This document shows positions 1-8,850 of a DNA stretch of 16,274 nucleotides, piece after piece. A program made the position numbers and the translations under genes. The stretch spans positions 1 to 16,274 of the forward strand of contig CAVFNZ010000052.1 of NCBI GenBank assembly GCA_963624095.1. Reading direction: 5' to 3'. Position 1 is the first letter of the stretch; every line of letters starts with the position of its first letter. The notes under the pieces are model-generated. The model was given only the letters and a program-made list of their open reading frames with translations, was not told the DNA's origin and ran no database searches. The DNA is from Phocaeicola_A sp963624095 (GTDB lineage: Bacteria > Bacteroidota > Bacteroidia > Bacteroidales > Bacteroidaceae).

Positions 1-91
1 AACAAATTGCTGAGAACGGCTGATATACACCTGTTAAAAACGGAGATAAACGGGGGTCGTTAACTGATTTTCTCGCCCGCGGAGACCTCTT

Positions 92-250
92 TCCCATGAC
101 GTACGGCCATGCACCCTCATGCTGTACAACTATAACACCTCATGCTGTACAACTATAACACCTCATGCTGTACAGCTATAGCACCTCATCCCGTACAACT
201 ATAGCACCTCATCCCGTACGTCATTAGAATGCCATCCCGTACAGCATAGT
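92..250. repeat. Tandem repeat cluster, ~23-bp units centred on GTAC
   Basis: Four consecutive 23-bp units lie at 115-137, 138-160, 161-183 and 184-206. Units 1 and 2 are identical, unit 3 differs at two bases, and unit 4 changes ATGCTG to ATCCCG. A partial fifth copy starts at 207 (CCTCATCCCGTAC), and degenerate copies flank the array at 92-114 (CCATGACGTACGG) and 231-249 (CCATCCCGTACAGCAT). Each copy contains a central GTAC. ATGCTGTAC at 119-127 is exactly complementary to GTACAGCAT at 239-247, and unit 3 contains the perfect palindrome GCTGTACAGC. The spacing equals about two helical turns, which would suit repeated protein binding, but no function can be read from the sequence. Spacers are too short and too alike for a CRISPR array. 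Confidence 0.75.
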
Positions 251-362
251 CTGTGTGGACACCACTTGACTTTCGGTGCGGAGGATGAGTGCCGGCACGG
301 CAACCTTATATAACGCCTGACGCACTTCCGTATTGGGGAAGCCGAGCCTGTGCATTGAAACA

Positions 363-404
363 AAAACGCCCAAGGCTTCTCGTTCGGAGAGCCTTGGGCG
401 TTTT
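363..404 (-). terminator. Rho-independent terminator of clpB
   Basis: A perfect 14-bp inverted repeat pairs AAAACGCCCAAGGC (363-376) with GCCTTGGGCGTTTT (391-404), with a short loop that can add a few further pairs. It lies 48 bp past the clpB stop codon. Read on the minus strand, the stem ends in a run of five T (366-362), the classic intrinsic terminator form. On the plus strand it also ends in TTTT, so it may work in both directions. Confidence 0.88.
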
Positions 405-452
405 ATAGAGCCGCATATCGCGGCCGATTGTTTCTATGACAGTTAGTGCTTA

Positions 453-3041
453 TCAGTTCTTGAACGCCAATCCGTTGCCGGCGACATCCACGATGATGGG
501 TTTGTCGCGGTCCACTTCCTGGGCAAGGAGTTTCTTGGAGAGGTCGTTGAGCAGATACTGCTGGATGGCGCGTTTCACAGGACGGGCACCGAACTCGGGG
601 TCGTAGCCTACGTTGGCCAGGAACTGCAAGGCGGCATCGGTCATCTGCAGGGTGACGCCGTTCTCTTCGAGCATCTTCCGGATGCCGTTAATCTGCAAGG
701 TGACAATCTGCTGTATCTGTTCCTTGTTCAACGGCAAGAACATGATGGTCTCGTCGATACGGTTCAGAAACTCCGGACGGATGGTCTTCTTCAGCATGGA
801 GAGGACTTCCTTCTTCGTCTCCTCTATCACGGCCTCCTTGTTCTGGTCGTTCAGCTTCTCGAACTGACTCTGGATGTAGGCGCTTCCAAGGTTGGACGTC
901 ATGATGATGATGGTGTTCTTGAAGTTGACCGTACGTCCCTTGTTGTCCGTCAACCGTCCGTCGTCCAACACTTGCAAGAGGATGTTGAACACGTCGGGGT
1001 GAGCCTTCTCTATCTCGTCGAACAGCACCACGGAGTAAGGTTTGCGCCTTACGGCCTCGGTCAGCTGTCCGCCCTCGTCGTAACCTACATAGCCCGGAGG
1101 CGCTCCTATCAGACGCGAAACGGAATGTTTCTCTTGGTACTCGCTCATGTCGATACGGGTCATCAACGATTCGTCATCGAACAGATATTCCGCCAAGGCT
1201 TTCGCCAACTCGGTCTTACCGACACCGGTAGTACCCAGGAAGATGAACGAACCGATAGGCCGTTTCGGGTCTTGCAGACCGGCACGGCTGCGTCGTACGG
1301 CATCGGCTACGGCCGTGATGGCTTCGTCCTGCCCTACCACGCGCTTGTGGAGCTCGTCCTCCAGGTGGAGCAGCTTCTCACGCTCGCTCTGCAGCATCTT
1401 GCTCACCGGTATGCCGGTCCAGCGCGATACCACGTCCGCGATGTCTTCCGCCGTCACCTCTTCCTTTATCATGGCGGAGTCGCCCTGTTTTTGTTTCAGC
1501 TCGGCCTGGATGGTAGCAATCTCGTTGTTCAGTGCCTGCAACTTGCCGTACCGTATCTCGGCCACTTTTCCATAGTCGCCTTCACGCTCGGCTTTGTCGG
1601 CCTCGAACTTCAATCGCTCTATCTCCAACTTGTTCTGCTGTATCTTGTTGACCAAGGTCTTCTCACTCTGCCATTTGGCTTTGTACGAGGTCTCTTGTTC
1701 CTTCAACTCGGCAATCTCCTTGTTGAGCTGAGCCAGTTTCTCTTCATCCTTCTCCCGTTTGATGGCCTCGCGCTCAATCTCCAACTGTTTCAGACGGCGC
1801 GATATCTCGTCCAGCTCTTCGGGCAACGAGTCACGTTCCATACGCAACTTCGCGGCGGCCTCGTCCATCAGGTCGATTGCCTTGTCCGGCAGGAAACGGT
1901 CGGTGATGTAACGGTTGGAGAGTTCCACGGCGGCGATGATCGCGTCATCTTTGATACGCACCTTGTGGTGGTTCTCGTACCGCTCCTTCAGTCCACGCAG
2001 GATGGAGATGGAGCTCATGGTGTCCGGTTCGTTCACCATGACGGTCTGGAAGCGTCGCTCCAGGGCCTTGTCCTTCTCGAAATACTTTTGGTATTCGTCC
2101 AGTGTGGTAGCACCGATGGAACGCAGCTCACCACGGGCCAAAGCCGGTTTCAGGATGTTGGCGGCATCCATGGCGCCTTCACCTTTTCCGGCACCTACCA
2201 GCGTGTGTATCTCATCGATGAAGAGGATGATGTTGCCGTCCGACTTGGTCACTTCGTTGATGACGGACTTCAACCGCTCCTCGAACTCGCCTTTGTACTT
2301 CGCGCCGGCAACCAGCGCACCCATATCCAACGAATAAATCTGTTTGTCCTTCAGGTTCTCGGGTACGTCCCCACGCAGGATACGGTGTGCCAATCCCTCC
2401 ACGATAGCGGTCTTACCGGTACCCGGTTCACCTATCAGGATAGGGTTGTTCTTGGTACGTCGGCTCAGGATTTGCAACACACGACGAATCTCATCGTCAC
2501 GGCCTATCACCGGGTCGAGCTTTCCGTTACGGGCGGCCTCGTTCAGGTTGATGGCATATTTGCTCAACGCCTGGTAGGTGTCCTCGCTGGATTGGGAGGT
2601 CACTTTGTCTCCCTTGCGCAGTTCAGCGATGGCGGCACGCAACTCCTTGTCGGTCATGCCCCCGTCCTTCAACAGGGTGGCCACGTCGCTCTTTACGTTG
2701 AGCAACGCCAACAGCAGCTCCTCCAGAGCCACATATTCGTCGCCCATCTCCTTGGCGTAGTCGTTGGCTTTCTGCAACACTTCATTGCTCTCGCGGCTCA
2801 GGTAGGGTTCTCCGCCCGAAACCTTGGGCAGGGCACTTATCTGCTTGTCAATGGCGAGCGTCAGCTGTTGCTGGTTCATCCCCAACTTCTGGAAGATGAA
2901 GTTGGTGACGTTTTCGCCTACCTTCAGCACTCCGGCCATCAAATGAGCGGGCTCAATGGCTTGTTGCCCACGGTTCTGTACAAGGTTCACAGCCTCTTGC
3001 ACAGCCTCTTGTGATTTGATTGTAAAGTTGTTAAAGTTCAT
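453..3041 (-). CDS. clpB: ATP-dependent chaperone ClpB (protein disaggregase)
   Basis: This is a complete 862-residue Hsp100 disaggregase, the usual length. ClpB hexamers thread aggregated proteins through a central pore with ATP and hand them to DnaK for refolding in the cytoplasm. Visible in order: N-terminal Clp_N domain (1-145); first AAA+ domain with Walker A GEPGTGKT (204-211), pore loop KYKG (248-251) and Walker B IILFIDE (271-277); coiled-coil middle domain rich in Glu, Lys and Leu (about 400-525); second AAA+ domain with Walker A GTTGVGKT (603-610), pore loop GYVG (650-653) and Walker B VVLFDE (671-676); and a ClpB C-terminal domain. No ClpP-binding loop was noticed, as expected for ClpB and not ClpA/C. 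The ATG at 3041 is supported by AAGGAG about 8 bases upstream, a strong Shine-Dalgarno for this phylum. The gene is monocistronic with its own terminator. Stress control is likely, but I could not assign a promoter. Confidence 0.98.
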   Translation of the reverse strand: MNFNNFTIKSQEAVQEAVNLVQNRGQQAIEPAHLMAGVLKVGENVTNFIFQKLGMNQQQLTLAIDKQISALPKVSGGEPYLSRESNEVLQKANDYAKEMGDEYVALEELLLALLNVKSDVATLLKDGGMTDKELRAAIAELRKGDKVTSQSSEDTYQALSKYAINLNEAARNGKLDPVIGRDDEIRRVLQILSRRTKNNPILIGEPGTGKTAIVEGLAHRILRGDVPENLKDKQIYSLDMGALVAGAKYKGEFEERLKSVINEVTKSDGNIILFIDEIHTLVGAGKGEGAMDAANILKPALARGELRSIGATTLDEYQKYFEKDKALERRFQTVMVNEPDTMSSISILRGLKERYENHHKVRIKDDAIIAAVELSNRYITDRFLPDKAIDLMDEAAAKLRMERDSLPEELDEISRRLKQLEIEREAIKREKDEEKLAQLNKEIAELKEQETSYKAKWQSEKTLVNKIQQNKLEIERLKFEADKAEREGDYGKVAEIRYGKLQALNNEIATIQAELKQKQGDSAMIKEEVTAEDIADVVSRWTGIPVSKMLQSEREKLLHLEDELHKRVVGQDEAITAVADAVRRSRAGLQDPKRPIGSFIFLGTTGVGKTELAKALAEYLFDDESLMTRIDMSEYQEKHSVSRLIGAPPGYVGYDEGGQLTEAVRRKPYSVVLFDEIEKAHPDVFNILLQVLDDGRLTDNKGRTVNFKNTIIIMTSNLGSAYIQSQFEKLNDQNKEAVIEETKKEVLSMLKKTIRPEFLNRIDETIMFLPLNKEQIQQIVTLQINGIRKMLEENGVTLQMTDAALQFLANVGYDPEFGARPVKRAIQQYLLNDLSKKLLAQEVDRDKPIIVDVAGNGLAFKN

Positions 3042-3141
3042 ATGGTAGTCTCCTTTCTTTCGATCTGTTTATTCGATTCACTTACTAAACTTCAAATCGC
3101 TTGCCAATGCCCGAATGCGACAAAGTGGCTGAGTATTTCGC

Positions 3142-3159
3142 CAATCGTCTGACGAATTG
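3142..3159. promoter_or_regulatory. Imperfect palindrome between clpB and the macroglobulin gene
   Basis: CAATCGTC (3142-3149), a central T, then GACGAATTG form an inverted repeat interrupted only by one extra A. The core TCGTCTGACGA is a perfect 11-bp palindrome. It lies about 100 bp upstream of both divergent start codons, where a shared regulator could act. No known operator is recognised, so this is a candidate site only. Confidence 0.3.
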
Positions 3160-3220
3160 TCTTTCTGTGAAAGTGTATTAATTATCGGAGAGGTATAGCG
3201 TAGGTGAACGAACTAATTGG

Positions 3221-3228
3221 TACTTTTG
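3221..3228 (+). promoter_or_regulatory. Bacteroidetes -7 element for the macroglobulin-pbpC operon
   Basis: TACTTTTG fits the Bacteroidetes housekeeping -7 consensus TAnnTTTG exactly. It lies 29 bp before the ATG at 3258, which would leave a leader of roughly 20-25 nt. No TTTG -33 element is present at the expected 19-21 bp upstream, so this promoter would be weak or activator-dependent. The same nine bases (TACTTTTGC) occur upstream of the EamA gene. Confidence 0.5.
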
Positions 3229-3257
3229 CTCTCACTAATTCTTAAGAACAGGAAACC

Positions 3258-6200
3258 ATGAAACGTTTAATCTCAAGCCGCGGCTTCTCGGCCGTTCGCC
3301 TCTTCATTCTATCATTGCTCATTGTGACGGGTCTTGCTTCGTGTACCGGCAGCAGGCAGGACATCGTGCCATCGGCGGAATTCCTGCCCTACGTCAACGC
3401 CTACACGGGAGGTGTCGTCACGCAAGAGTCTACCGTCCGTGTGGAACTGAAGAACGACCTACCGATGGTCAAGCTCAACCAGGAGGTGGAGGGCGAACCC
3501 TTCAGTTTCTCCCCTTCGTTGAAAGGGAAGACTTACTGGGTCAACAACAATACCATAGAGTTTGTGCCCGATGAAGGCGAACTGAAACCGGGTACGTTCT
3601 ACAAGGCGAAGTTCCGCCTGGGCGACTATGTGGAGGTGGCGAAGAAGTTGAAGAGGTTCGAGTTCTCGTTCCGCGTGCAGGAGCGCAGCTTCGTGTCCGA
3701 TGTCGACCCCATCTCCGTGACGGCAGAGAACCCCGATGTGGTAAGCCTCTCCGGGGAGATTCGCTTCAACTGCAAGGTGTCGCCCGAAACGGTGAAGAAG
3801 ATGGTGACGGTGCGTGGCTATAAAGATGCCAAGTCACATGTGATGATTGAAGCCTCGGAGGCCTCTTCGACCTTTAAGTATTATCTTATCAACATCCCCC
3901 GTCGGACGGAGGACTACAACCTGAAGATAACGGTGGACGGCGGGGCTGCCGACATCGACGGCAAACAGGTGAAGGAGGTGACGATACCCGCCAAGGACAA
4001 GTTCCGCTTCCTTTCCGCCAAACGCATCCATTCGCCCGAAGACGGCGTGGAGATTGTCTTCTCCGACCCCGTCTCCGACACGCAGGACCTGAAGGGACTG
4101 GTGGAGATTGCCGGGCTGTCCAACTATGTGACCCTGGTGAACAACAACCGGGTCTATGTCTATTTCGATGTCACCCGGCAGGGCAAGTTCACGCTGAATC
4201 TGAACGCCGCGATACTGAATGACCGTGGCAAGCGTCTCGGGACAGACCAAAGCGTCTCCATCGCTGAGGAGAACCTGAAGCCGCAAGTGACGATGGATGT
4301 CAACGCCGCCATCTTGCCCGACTCCAAGAACCTGATAATCCCCTTCCGTGCCGTGAACCTCTATGCCGTAGACCTCAGTGTGATACGCATCTTCGAGAGC
4401 AACGTGCTCTCCTTCATGCAGGAGAACCAGTTGTCCGGTTCCTATGCCTTGCGGCGTTCGGGACGACTAATCTACAAGAAGACCCTTTGGCTCACTAAGG
4501 ACGGGACGAAGAATGTCCATCAGTGGGAGGATTACTCCATCGACCTCTCCGACTTCATCAAGCAAGAGCCGGGAGCCATTTACCGGGTGTCGCTCTCCTT
4601 CAAACAGGAGTATTCCGCCTATCCGTGCTCGGGTTCGGATGACGACAACGCACAAGTCTCTGTGGACGAACAGGGCGGCGACTTGGTGAAGGTTGACGGC
4701 GAACTATCCGATGAGGACAAGGCCGTGTGGGACATCCCCGAGTCTTACTACTACGCCTACGGCAATATGGACTGGAGCCGTTACGAATGGAGCGAGCGTG
4801 ACAACCCGTGTCACGTTTCCTATTACATGAATACCGACCATTACGCTTCGTGCAACGTGTTGGCTTCCAATCTGGGTATCGTGGTGAAACGCAACTCGCT
4901 CAACAAGCTGTGGGTTGCCGTGACCGACATGCTCACTACTTCGCCTTTGGAAGGCGTGAAGGTGACCGCCTACAACTACCAACTCCAGCCGGTAGCCACA
5001 GCCGAAACCAATGGTGACGGCTTTGCGGAGGTCGCCTGCACGGGCAAGCCATTCATCGTGGTGGCGGAAAAGGACAAACAGAAAGGTTACGTCCGGGTGG
5101 TTGATGGCGAGGAGCAGTCCACCAGCCGCTTCGATGTGGGCGGCAAGGAAATCGTGAAGGGACTGAAAGGCTATCTCTATGGCGAACGTGGCGTATGGCG
5201 TCCGGGCGACACCCTGCATCTCTCTTTCATCCTCGAAGACCGTGAGAAACGGATTCCGGACAAGCACCCGGTGTCCCTCGAACTATACAATCCCCAGGGA
5301 CAGTTCTATACCAAACAGGTTTCCACGCAGGGACTGAACGGATTCTACACCTTCACCGTCCCCACTCGTCAGAATGACCCGACCGGACTGTGGAACGCGT
5401 ATGTGAAAGTGGGCGGTTCCGCTTTCCATAAGAGTCTGCGCATAGAGACCATCAAACCGAACCGCCTGAAGATAAACGTCACCCTGCCTCCTGTCTTGAA
5501 GGCGGAGCAGCGGCAAGTCTCCGTTCCGCTCTCCGCTTCGTGGCTCATGGGCGCAAAGGCTTCCGGCCTGAAGACCACGGTGGAGATGCAGCTGGCCAAA
5601 GTCAACACGCAGTTCGGCAAGTATAGCCAGTACCTCTTCAACGACCCGGCTTCGGAGTTCGTGTCCAACAAGTCCGAGGTATACAGTGGTTCGCTCGATG
5701 CCAACGGCAATGGCGACTTCACGCTGAAGCTGCCCGCTTCCACGCAAGCTCCGGGCATGCTCAACGCAACCTTCACGACCCGTGTGTTCGAGCCGGGTGG
5801 CGACGTGAGCTTCCACACGCAGACAGTGCCTTTCTCGCCCTATGCTTCTTATGTGGGTATCAACCTCAATCAGCCGAAAGGGAAATACATCGAGACGGAC
5901 AAGGACCATGCGTTCGATGTGGTGACGGTGGATGCGGATGGCAAGCCGACAAGCCGTTCCTGCCTGGAGTACAAGATATATAAAATCAGTTGGGACTGGT
6001 GGTGGGAGAGTGACCAGAAGTCCTTCGGCACCTATGTCAACAACAGCTCCGTAACTCCGGTCGCAAGCGGTCGCCTCCGCACCGACGGCGGCAAGACCTC
6101 GTTCAACTTCAAGGTAAGCTACCCCGATTGGGGACGCTATTTGGTCTATGTGAAGGATACCGAGAGCCATCACGCCACGGGCGGTGTCATCTATGTCGAC

Positions 6201-8819
6201 TGGCCTTCGTGGCGCGGGCGTTCGGCGCGCAAAGACCCGAGCGGCGTGAAGATGCTGACCTTCTCGCTCGACAAGGAATCGTACGGGATAGGGGAGAAGG
6301 CGACGGCCATCATCCCTGCGTCGGTAGGTGGACGTGCCCTGGTTTCCATTGAGAACGGGTCGACCGTGCTGAGGCAAGAGTGGGTGAGCGTGACCGAGGG
6401 GACTGATGTGAAGTACACCTTCGAAGTGACACCGGAGATGACACCCAACGTCTATCTGCACGTCACGTTGCTGCAACCCCACGCACAGACCGTGAACGAC
6501 TTGCCCATCCGTATGTACGGTGTCGCTCCCGTGTTGGTGAACAACAAAGCGACAAAACTGGAACCGCGTATCTCCATGCCGGAGGAACTGAAGCCCGAAA
6601 CGGACTTCCAAGTAACCGTGAGCGAGAAGAACGGGAAGCCGATGACCTATACGCTGGCTATCGTGGACGATGGCTTGCTGGACTTGACCGGTTTCAAGAC
6701 TCCCGACCCGTGGAACGAGTTCTACTCACGCGAAGCCTTGGGCATACGCACCTGGGATATGTACGATGACGTGCTGGGTGCCTTTGCCGGTAAGTTTGGC
6801 GGTATGTTCGGTGTGGGCGGCGACGCGGAACTGAAACCCGCGGAGGCCAAAGCCAACCGCTTCAAACCGGTAGTGAAGTTTGTCGGACCATATTATATAG
6901 GTAAAGGCGAGCGGAAGACGCACAGCCTCAAGCTGCCGATGTATGTGGGCTCCGTGCGCGTGATGGTGGTGGCCGGACAAGACGGTGCCTACGGCAATGC
7001 GGAGAAGAGTGTCCGTGTGCGCACTCCGTTGATGTTGCTCTCCTCGTTGCCTCGGGTGCTGAGCGTGAACGAGGAAATCTCCGTTCCGGTGAACCTCTTC
7101 GTCATGGACAAGGGCATCAAACAGGTGGATGTCACCCTCTCGTCCAAAGAGGTGAAGCTGTCGCCCGCCAAGCAGACCCTTACCTTTGCGCAGCCGGAAG
7201 ACCGCATCGCCTACTTCAGGCTGAAGACTTCCCGGACCGGAAAGGCTACCATAAACATCGTTGCCACGGGCAACGGCAACAGGGCGCAAGAGACGGTGGA
7301 GATAGAGGTGCGCAACCCCAACCCGGTCGTCAACCTCTGCCGCGATGCCTGGATAGAGAAAGGTGCTGAGGCTACCATCCGCTATCCGATGGGCGACAAG
7401 GCGCAACTGGAAGTTTCGCGCCTGCCGATGCTGGACGTGACGCGCCGACTGGACTACCTCTACAACTATAGCCATCACTGTACCGAACAGATAACCTCCA
7501 AGGGTCTGCCGTTGCTCTTCATCGATAAGCTGAAGGAGGTGGACAAGGAAGAAGAGGCCACGATAAGGAAGAACGTGGAGGAGGCCATCAGCCGAATCTA
7601 CAGTCGTCAGCTCTCCAACGGCGGCTTCGTCTACTGGCCGGGTCAGTCCGCTGCCGACGAGTGGGTCACTTCCTATGCCGGCATGTTCCTCACGTTGGCG
7701 CAAGAGAAGGGCTATGCCGTACACAGCAATGTGTTGAAGAAGTGGCGACGCTACCAAAAGGTAGCCGCGCAGAACTGGCGTGCGCCCCGGCAGGACGCTT
7801 CGTCGGAACAGGTGGAGACGGCCGAAATGCAACAGGCGTTCCGCCTCTACACGCTCGCCTTGGCCAACGCTCCGGAGTATGGGGCCATGAACCGGCTGAA
7901 GGAGATGACGGAGATGCCGCCGCAGGCACAATGCCGCTTGGCGGCCACTTACGCCGTGGCAGGCAAACAGAAGGTGGCGGACGAACTGATATTCAAAGGC
8001 AACGCCAAGAGTGATTCCATTACCAGCTATTGGCAGCTCTTCGGATCGCGGCTGCGCGATGAGGCGATGATGCTCGAAGACCTTGTGCTGACCGGCCATT
8101 CAAAGGATGCCTATGCGCTGGCGACCAGACTGACCAAGCGGATGGCAGGGGAGGATGAATTCAATACGCAATCTACGGCCTTCGCCATCATGGCGTTGGC
8201 GCGGTTGAGCGACCAGCAGTCCGGTTCCCTGAACTTCTCGTGGACGATGAACGGCAAGAAACAACCCGCCGTCAAATCCGCCAAGGTGCTGTACACGCTG
8301 CCCGTGGAGACGAAGAAAGCCGATGAGGGCACAGTCACCTTGCGCAACAATGGTGACGGAACCTTGTACGCCAATGTGGTGTCGCGCCTGCAACTGACCA
8401 ACGACACGTTGCCCGAGGTGGCCAGGAAGATTCGCCTGACGGTGAGCTACACCGACATGAAGGGCAGTCCGATGGCTGTGGATAAGGTGAAGCAGGGTAC
8501 TGACTTCTATGCCGTAGTCACGGTGGCCAACCTCTCCGCCTCTGAAACCCTCAACAGCTTGGCGTTGACGCACATCGTGCCCTCGGGATGGGAAATCTAC
8601 GACGAACATCAGAGCGGCGCCTTCACCTATCAGGATGTGCGCGATGACCGGGTGTTGACCTACTTCAGCCTGAACCCGTCGCAGACGAAACGCTTCGTCA
8701 TCCGTCTGCAGTCCAATTATGTGGGCGATTACATCCTCCCGGCCGTGCAGTGCGAAGATATGTATGACACTTCCGTGTTGGCGCGCAGTCGGGCCGGACG
8801 TACGGCGGTGGTGCAATAA
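3258..8819 (+). CDS. Alpha-2-macroglobulin-like lipoprotein with thioester domain
   Basis: This 1853-residue exported protein belongs to the bacterial alpha-2-macroglobulin family, which is thought to trap attacking proteases in the periplasm or at the envelope through bait cleavage and a reactive thioester. The N-terminus has basic residues, a hydrophobic segment and a lipobox LASC with Cys29, so it should be a lipoprotein. A long series of macroglobulin beta-domains follows. The conserved segment GYLYGERGVWRPGD is at about 638-651, the central A2M domain begins near residue 1205, and the thioester motif CTEQ is at 1408-1411. An alpha/alpha-toroid helical region follows (NGGFVYWPG at 1454-1462), then a C-terminal domain ending in the family-typical DYILPAVQCEDMYD. 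The thioester Cys, Glu and Gln are all present, so the reactive form seems retained. pbpC starts within about 30 bp, a pairing also seen in Enterobacteria, where wall repair and protease defence are thought to be coupled. The ATG at 3258 is chosen because it gives the complete signal peptide. Confidence 0.95.
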   Translation: MKRLISSRGFSAVRLFILSLLIVTGLASCTGSRQDIVPSAEFLPYVNAYTGGVVTQESTVRVELKNDLPMVKLNQEVEGEPFSFSPSLKGKTYWVNNNTIEFVPDEGELKPGTFYKAKFRLGDYVEVAKKLKRFEFSFRVQERSFVSDVDPISVTAENPDVVSLSGEIRFNCKVSPETVKKMVTVRGYKDAKSHVMIEASEASSTFKYYLINIPRRTEDYNLKITVDGGAADIDGKQVKEVTIPAKDKFRFLSAKRIHSPEDGVEIVFSDPVSDTQDLKGLVEIAGLSNYVTLVNNNRVYVYFDVTRQGKFTLNLNAAILNDRGKRLGTDQSVSIAEENLKPQVTMDVNAAILPDSKNLIIPFRAVNLYAVDLSVIRIFESNVLSFMQENQLSGSYALRRSGRLIYKKTLWLTKDGTKNVHQWEDYSIDLSDFIKQEPGAIYRVSLSFKQEYSAYPCSGSDDDNAQVSVDEQGGDLVKVDGELSDEDKAVWDIPESYYYAYGNMDWSRYEWSERDNPCHVSYYMNTDHYASCNVLASNLGIVVKRNSLNKLWVAVTDMLTTSPLEGVKVTAYNYQLQPVATAETNGDGFAEVACTGKPFIVVAEKDKQKGYVRVVDGEEQSTSRFDVGGKEIVKGLKGYLYGERGVWRPGDTLHLSFILEDREKRIPDKHPVSLELYNPQGQFYTKQVSTQGLNGFYTFTVPTRQNDPTGLWNAYVKVGGSAFHKSLRIETIKPNRLKINVTLPPVLKAEQRQVSVPLSASWLMGAKASGLKTTVEMQLAKVNTQFGKYSQYLFNDPASEFVSNKSEVYSGSLDANGNGDFTLKLPASTQAPGMLNATFTTRVFEPGGDVSFHTQTVPFSPYASYVGINLNQPKGKYIETDKDHAFDVVTVDADGKPTSRSCLEYKIYKISWDWWWESDQKSFGTYVNNSSVTPVASGRLRTDGGKTSFNFKVSYPDWGRYLVYVKDTESHHATGGVIYVDWPSWRGRSARKDPSGVKMLTFSLDKESYGIGEKATAIIPASVGGRALVSIENGSTVLRQEWVSVTEGTDVKYTFEVTPEMTPNVYLHVTLLQPHAQTVNDLPIRMYGVAPVLVNNKATKLEPRISMPEELKPETDFQVTVSEKNGKPMTYTLAIVDDGLLDLTGFKTPDPWNEFYSREALGIRTWDMYDDVLGAFAGKFGGMFGVGGDAELKPAEAKANRFKPVVKFVGPYYIGKGERKTHSLKLPMYVGSVRVMVVAGQDGAYGNAEKSVRVRTPLMLLSSLPRVLSVNEEISVPVNLFVMDKGIKQVDVTLSSKEVKLSPAKQTLTFAQPEDRIAYFRLKTSRTGKATINIVATGNGNRAQETVEIEVRNPNPVVNLCRDAWIEKGAEATIRYPMGDKAQLEVSRLPMLDVTRRLDYLYNYSHHCTEQITSKGLPLLFIDKLKEVDKEEEATIRKNVEEAISRIYSRQLSNGGFVYWPGQSAADEWVTSYAGMFLTLAQEKGYAVHSNVLKKWRRYQKVAAQNWRAPRQDASSEQVETAEMQQAFRLYTLALANAPEYGAMNRLKEMTEMPPQAQCRLAATYAVAGKQKVADELIFKGNAKSDSITSYWQLFGSRLRDEAMMLEDLVLTGHSKDAYALATRLTKRMAGEDEFNTQSTAFAIMALARLSDQQSGSLNFSWTMNGKKQPAVKSAKVLYTLPVETKKADEGTVTLRNNGDGTLYANVVSRLQLTNDTLPEVARKIRLTVSYTDMKGSPMAVDKVKQGTDFYAVVTVANLSASETLNSLALTHIVPSGWEIYDEHQSGAFTYQDVRDDRVLTYFSLNPSQTKRFVIRLQSNYVGDYILPAVQCEDMYDTSVLARSRAGRTAVVQ

Positions 8820-8850
8820 TCGGATGCTCTCAGTGAAGAAGTCTCTCCCC

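Larger units (their letters stand above)
1..452. other. Gene-free left flank downstream of clpB
   Basis: No credible coding region is visible in this stretch. The first 60 bases are open in plus frame 1 and end at a TAA at 61-63, so they could be the last 20 codons of a gene cut by the window edge, but nothing in them is recognisable. The rest holds a GTAC-centred tandem repeat cluster (about 92-250), a featureless segment (250-360) and the clpB terminator (363-404). I see no tRNA or IS element. Confidence 0.5.

Noticed and set aside
92..250. CRISPR array
   Set aside because: Units are contiguous 23-bp copies without variable spacers and no cas genes are nearby.
972..3014. Long 680-codon open frame on the plus strand opposite clpB
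   Set aside because: It is the antisense shadow of clpB in GC-rich DNA. The translation has no domain sense, while the minus strand gives a textbook ClpB.
5283..6611. Large minus-strand open frames inside the macroglobulin gene (also 6726-8099 and 8100-8852)
   Set aside because: His-, Gly- and Arg-rich translations opposite a clear protein, as expected from codon bias in GC-rich genes.
8719..8823. Upstream extension of pbpC into the macroglobulin gene
   Set aside because: It would overlap the macroglobulin C-terminus by 101 bp and add an unlikely Cys/Trp-rich segment before the membrane anchor.
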